Assembly (NCBI RefSeq): GCF_932526225.1
Contig: NC_064048.1
Coordinates: forward strand, 10,065,188-10,095,187
Reading direction: 5' to 3'
Source of the DNA: Nematostella vectensis
Lineage: Eukaryota; Cnidaria; Anthozoa; Actiniaria; Edwardsiidae
Length of the DNA stretch: 30,000 nucleotides
Shown in pieces: positions 27,101 to 30,000 of the stretch. Within the stretch, counting starts at the first letter, position 1. Each line of letters opens with the position of its first letter. The notes below the pieces were generated by a model. That model was not told the DNA's origin and ran no database searches. It saw nothing but the letters and a program-made list of their open reading frames with translations. The translations under genes were made by a program, and so were the position numbers.

Positions 27101-29557
27101 GCAGTAAACTACAGCAATACAAGTACGAGAAGACCGTAAGATAGAGAAGCGAACTGACTGAATAGGTGACTTTCTGTCTGAGAGATAAGAGCACGTAAAC
27201 TCAAGCAATACAGAGCCGTAGCAGGGCCAGGCCACGTAAGATTTAGAGGGGGGCACAATACAGAAACATTAGGACAATATTCGGAAGGGGGCACGGCCAC
27301 GCCCCTACTGGTCATTTCCTTGTAATTTTTGAAAATATTGGGGGCGCACGTGCCCCCAGTGCCCCATCCCCTGCTACGGCTCTGGAATAAGTGACTTTCT
27401 GTCCGAGAGATACAGGGCCGTAGCAGGAGGCACGTGCAAGCCCCCCCCCCCCCCCAATATTTTGAATTTACTAGTAGAGGCGTGGCTTTGCCTCTTCAAT
27501 ATTTTCTTAAGAGACTAACTGGCATGAAGACAAAAATACAGACATATATTTTTTTTGCTTTATCTCATTTCTAGTGTGCCCGCATCTACTGACAAAGGCA
27601 CACTGCAGCAACTTCTAGATAGCGACTTTCCCAAGTGGAAAGAGTACATAAAACAGCAAGCAAAAAAGCACTTGAATACAGCGATGGTGAAGGAGGCGAA
27701 AGAAAACGCAACTAAAGCTGTGCTACCCATTGTCAAGCAACCGATCCAAACAGTGAGTCTATGATACTTCTAAATTATGTCTTTTAACACTATCGTGATA
27801 ATCATTTTTATCAACATGGACACCATCGCCATCACCACCATTAAAATCACCATTACTATAAACTTCACCACCACCATCACCACCACCACCAACATAACCA
27901 TCACCATCGCCATCACCATCGTTATCAACTTCACCATCACCGTCACCATCATCATCGCAGTTGTCGATGTTTTCGTTTCCACCAGATCATCGCTATCATT
28001 ATATCTCCATTATCATCATCATCATCATCACTAACATCATCAGTCGTCAACATCATCATCACCCGTGTAAACATCACCACCATCACCACAGCGGGCCGTA
28101 GCACGGGGGAATGACCAGTAGGGGCGTGGCTGTGCCCCTCAACCATCATTATCATCGTTATCATCATCACCATCATCATAATCACCATCATCGTTATCAT
28201 CATCACCATGTCATGATTGTCAACTACATAGGAGTCACAAACCCATCATCTGTTGCATTTCCTTAATTGCCCAGCAAGTTCTGGCTCAAGCCAAATCTCA
28301 AGTCGTCCCTCCCATCGTGAATGCGTCTAAGGACGAGGGTAAACGCGCGGCAAAGCGGGTATTTGATGATCGGCGCGGTCATATCATGGCTATCGGCCTG
28401 ATTCCATTCTACGGCTGGGTCAAGTCACAGCAGCTGATAGCGGATGCCAAGAGAGACGCCATCAACAATGCCAGGAACGCCGCCAGGAATAAGGCGAATC
28501 AGGAGTTTGGAAGTCCTGCCGTACAGGTATGTTTTCCAAGAGTTGGGTGGTGTATGTCTTGCAAGGGCGTAGCCAGGGGGTGGCCAAGGGGGCCCGGGCC
28601 CCCCCTTTAGCAGCCAAAAATCCAGTAAATGTATGAGACATTATCTAAAATATAGGAGAATATGCCTTTGGGTCTTTTTTATGGAATAAATGTAAAGATC
28701 GTTTTCGGAGCTAGTAGCCTCTCTACTGTCAAAAACCATTTACTTACAAAATAGACAATCACGGTTGCTAAACTTCACAACATATTTATAAAAAATATTT
28801 CATATATATTTGATTTGACGTGATTTATTTTGGATAAAACATTGTCGAAGCTAATCTCCATCGTACGATACAAAGAGAGCACACATACATGGAGTTCGTG
28901 TCCGCCTCACGCAGCCACCATAGAAATTATGTCCAGCCTTGATGGTATCGAACTTGTTGGATTTCCATCCTAAAACCAGGCAAGATATTGCTACAGTAGA
29001 TATCGAATGGAAGAGAAAAATAATCAACAGTCTAATTATTGTATTTTTTTTATCAAAAAGGATTACCTTTTTTAAATTGTAGGTAACTTTTACATAATAT
29101 GGAGTAGTATATGGAATAGTATTGAAATGTAAAACCATCTAGGGACGGAACAATAGAAAGGTAAAAGGGGGGAGATTTCAGTCGTGCTTGTTTTTCTTTA
29201 AATTTCTCCAAGACGTGCATGCATTTTTTCATAATCATTGTATGCATTTTTTTCTCTCTGATTTGGCCTGCATGAATTTTTTCTAGGCTTTTCATCGCGT
29301 TAAATCATTTTTGTTACTCACCCCCTCCCCCTTCACTTTTCTAATGGTCCGTCCCTTATTCATCTTGACATCAACTATGCGTGCTTGACGCCTTTTTCTA
29401 GGACAAAATGCATCAAATCTCAAAAAGTGTCTCCGACTCGGTATTCGCCCAGCACAAAACACAGGTAGACCAAGCCATCAAGTCAGCGGTAGACAGCACC
29501 ATGGCTCACTACAAGCCTGTGCATGCGCAGCTGGACTCTCACATGGACTCCTTCTAA
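20500..29557 (+). CDS. Gene C: complete Ala/Glu-repeat paralogue, about 441 aa, 8 exons
   Basis: Family not recognised. Exons: 20500-20578, 22167-22336, 23320-23509, 25673-25815, 26010-26167 (or 26180), 27575-27752, 28275-28526 and 29402-29557. Using the 26167 donor, all phases agree and the sum is 1326 nt. Residues 1-83 are Ala/Glu/Thr tetrapeptide repeats. About 94-114 is hydrophobic (VVKIGAILVVGVAIGSVIDL), then ATGAGLKKC. At 195-212 lies DLDKAQAIAKECSESCAW (Cys206, Cys210). A short apolar stretch (IMAIGLIPFYGW) lies in exon 7. The C-terminus is Ala/Lys/Gln-rich and probably helical, ending QLDSHMDSF. No signal peptide. Intron 3 carries a LINE, intron 5 the exon-derived minisatellite, and intron 6 a CAN microsatellite. 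Close to gene A, distant from gene B. Confidence 0.87.
20579..22166 (+). other. Intron 1 of gene C
   Basis: 1.6 kb. It contains repeated caaaccgc/ggtttgcggtttgac motifs at 21415-21470 and 21725-21800 that look like decayed MITE ends. A 182-codon ORF at 21253-21801 shows no recognisable domain and overlaps these motifs, so I do not call it. Confidence 0.5.
22167..22336 (+). CDS. Gene C exon 2, AAET repeats
   Basis: Acceptor TTCATAG, donor GAA|GTAAGT; 170 bp, phase 1 to 0. It encodes ETTAEAAAEGAAEAAAEGAA, then EMAAEAAAE and seven AAET repeats (12-bp units). Confidence 0.87.
22989..23097 (+). repeat. Block shared with gene A intron 1
   Basis: Match of about 105 bp to 3183-3290 (reverse strand), starting gttgccgtaccgcaggtgtt. 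Here it lies in intron 2, and a TAA interrupts the frame that is open in the gene A copy. Confidence 0.65.
23320..23509 (+). CDS. Gene C exon 3, hydrophobic segment
   Basis: Acceptor GTTTTCAG, donor CAG|GTAAGT; 190 bp, phase 0 to 1. Hydrophobic helix, ATGAGLKKCKLD, then DTRKSLEKVQNALDQIS. Confidence 0.87.
23601..23765. mobile_element. CAGGGC MITE with 5-bp target duplication
   Basis: 165 bp, starting cagggccttagcggg and ending cctgctacagatctg, flanked by TTATT at 23596-23600 and 23766-23770. G- and C-runs inside, same internal phrases as other copies. Intron 3 of gene C. Confidence 0.75.
23822..25655 (-). mobile_element. 5'-truncated non-LTR retrotransposon (LINE)
   Basis: Minus-strand element. 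It holds the 3' part of a reverse-transcriptase ORF (stop near 24200) and a 3' region ending in AATAAATAAAATC and a (TCTG)n tail at 23822-23846. Its 5' end stops within about 20 bp of gene C exon 4. It lies in intron 3, antisense to gene C. The clade is not determined; the simple-repeat tail resembles CR1/L2-type elements. Confidence 0.85.
24200..25655 (-). pseudogene. LINE reverse transcriptase, C-terminal fragment
   Basis: An open frame of 452 codons from an internal ATG at 25558, and open further upstream to about 25650. It contains GVKQGCMLSPTLFNLFLSDL, the catalytic YADD box (LLYADDLVLFSE), KYLGLVF, ILLYGSEVWG and a C-terminal zinc-knuckle-like ICPTC...ENEFHFLVQC. The first part of the RT domain and the endonuclease are missing, so this is a 5'-truncated copy, yet it has no internal stop and is probably young. 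Just before GVKQGC a short coding tandem repeat (SISICESF-like units, 25565-25640) expands the protein. Confidence 0.88.
25673..25815 (+). CDS. Gene C exon 4
   Basis: Acceptor TTTCTACAG directly beside the LINE end, donor AAG|GTACTT; 143 bp, phase 1 to 0. It encodes GMFSRWNGVLKGLGKDVDLG and ends YGVLDTIKK. Confidence 0.87.
26010..26180 (+). CDS. Gene C exon 5, CxxxCxW segment, end in minisatellite
   Basis: Acceptor GTTTTCAG. It encodes DLDKAQAIAKECSESCAWQA and on to DLRDKSSKLQQYKYEKT. Two possible donors: ACC|GTAAGA at 26180 (stronger consensus, phase 0) and CAA|GTACGA at 26167 (phase 2, the one that joins exon 6 at 27575 in frame). Confidence 0.8.
26136..27200. repeat. 90-bp minisatellite with exon end and donor, about 12 units
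   Basis: Same unit as at 1-1003, in gene C orientation. Unit starts (gagagataagagc) are about 90 bp apart. At 26577-26640 a longer exon 5 fragment (aacctacaagtgttcacgct onward) is repeated, so a segment of about 507 bp (26070-26576) was itself duplicated. One unit has a 2-bp deletion (26821). A decayed unit at 27181 and a remnant at 27385-27412 flank a MITE. Confidence 0.95.
27211..27384. mobile_element. CAGAGCCGTAGCAGGG MITE inserted in the minisatellite
   Basis: 174 bp with inverted ends cagagccgtagcaggg / ccctgctacggctctg. The flanks caata and gaata look like a 5-bp duplication with one mismatch. Minisatellite sequence resumes after it. Confidence 0.82.
27413..27506. mobile_element. Truncated CAGGGCCGTAGCAG MITE
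   Basis: Starts cagggccgtagcagg, followed by a C-run and aatattttgaatttactagt and the gcgtggctttgcct phrase; no right end. Confidence 0.65.
27575..27752 (+). CDS. Gene C exon 6
   Basis: Acceptor ATTTCTAG at 27574; 178 bp, phase 2 to 0, donor ACA|GTGAGT. It encodes VPASTDKGTLQQLLDSDFPK and on to VKQPIQT, matching the second half of gene B exon 5 plus the start of exon 6. An alternative acceptor (CTGCAG at 27608) would fit the phase-0 donor of exon 5. Confidence 0.8.
27780..28225. repeat. CAT/CAC microsatellite in intron 6 of gene C
   Basis: Interrupted CAT/CAC/ATC triplets across most of the intron, split at 28089-28140 by a MITE fragment. Confidence 0.92.
28089..28140. mobile_element. MITE fragment
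   Basis: agcgggccgtagcacggggg and agtaggggcgtggctgtgcc are end and interior phrases of the CAGGGCCGTAGCAG family. Confidence 0.6.
28275..28526 (+). CDS. Gene C exon 7
   Basis: Acceptor TTGCCCAG, donor CAG|GTATGT; 252 bp, 84 codons, phase 0-0. It encodes QVLAQAKSQVVPPIVNASKD, a short apolar part (IMAIGLIPFYGW), then an Ala/Asn/Arg helix ending EFGSPAVQ. Confidence 0.87.
28527..29401 (+). other. Intron 7 of gene C
   Basis: 875 bp. A fragment with gcgtagccagggggtggcca at 28565-28610 resembles a widespread G-rich interspersed repeat. The remainder is AT-rich with no supported feature. Confidence 0.5.
29402..29557 (+). CDS. Gene C exon 8 (terminal)
   Basis: Acceptor TTTTTCTAG; 156 bp ending in TAA at 29555-29557. 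It encodes DKMHQISKSVSDSVFAQHKT and ends HAQLDSHMDSF; aligns with gene B exon 8. Confidence 0.87.
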   Translation, partial: DKMHQISKSVSDSVFAQHKTQVDQAIKSAVDSTMAHYKPVHAQLDSHMDSF

Positions 29558-29831
29558 AGGTATGGATTCCTGTGGTTTTGGCGGGAAACACACCAAAAAC
29601 ACCCGCGGGTGCAGAAACCTGGTCATGTCAGGCTGAAAGGTTTATCATATGCAATGAGACCCCCATAACATAAAATGCAATTCAACTTTTCAAGGTTCTT
29701 TTACCAAGTCCATAGTCTCGGCGTGTAGACACGGTAGTAAACATTGAAATGTATCTCGTGCATAATACATTATCTTTATTCCATCATTAAACTTAAAGTT
29801 CCATTCCAACTACCTTAAATATTGCGAATTA

Positions 29832-29837
29832 AATAAA
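29832..29837 (+). terminator. Candidate poly(A) signal of gene C
   Basis: AATAAA 275 bp after the stop; an ATTAAA lies at about 29786. The rest of the window to 30000 shows no further gene. Confidence 0.4.
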
Positions 29838-30000
29838 CTATCTATCTATTGAGTAACTGTTAAGGAAAAACGGCCATTTTACCCTTCTCTCCTCTGGAAA
29901 TTCCTGGGCGTTTGAACACCCCCGGAATCCAATCCCCTCCATGGGGAGGAGGGTGGGATGGATATTTTCTGGAACTACACATTTAAAAGTACTGTTCTTT

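Noticed and set aside
26006-27256. 416-codon minus-strand ORF
   Set aside because: Same minisatellite read antisense in gene C.

Overview
The window is eukaryotic nuclear DNA from an animal, most likely an anthozoan cnidarian such as a sea anemone. The evidence is small GT-AG exons separated by kilobase introns, a tRNA-derived SINE, a LINE, many foldback MITEs, long G/C and CAN microsatellites, and a hammerhead-ribozyme retrozyme. The organism is an inference; no rRNA or well-known marker gene is present.

Three paralogous protein genes can be rebuilt exon by exon. Gene A (minus, 956-4499) shows only its first five exons and runs off the left edge. Gene B (minus, 6068-14640) is complete with eight exons and 426 codons. 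Gene C (plus, 20500-29557) is complete with eight exons and about 441 codons. A and C are close copies in opposite orientation; their exons 1, 3, 4 and 5 have identical lengths. B is a diverged relative. I do not recognise the family. The shared plan is an Ala/Glu-rich tetrapeptide-repeat N-terminus, one hydrophobic segment followed by Gly/Ala and a KKC motif, a CxxxCxW segment, and a long charged Ala/Lys helical C-terminus. There is no signal peptide.

Region by region: 1-1003 is a 90-bp minisatellite in gene A, built from the end of exon 5 plus its splice donor. The same minisatellite sits at the same place in gene C (26136-27200). 1-4499 is gene A. 4500-6067 is intergenic. 6068-14640 is gene B, whose introns hold MITEs, a foldback element, a SINE, a 0.7-kb CAN microsatellite, an 87-bp minisatellite and a partial copy of exon 3. 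14688-17340 is a block upstream of gene B. It is interrupted by a retrozyme and copied again, broken in two, at 17662-18600 and 19460-19900. 20500-29557 is gene C, with a 5'-truncated LINE in its third intron.

The most striking element is at 15825-17168. It has three direct 355-bp repeats, each with an intact-looking type I hammerhead ribozyme on the minus strand. An inverted tail carries one intact and one damaged hammerhead. A 10-bp target-site duplication flanks the element, and the unoccupied target site survives in the second copy of the surrounding block (19720-19745). The second notable system is the exon-derived minisatellite that multiplies a splice donor in genes A and C.
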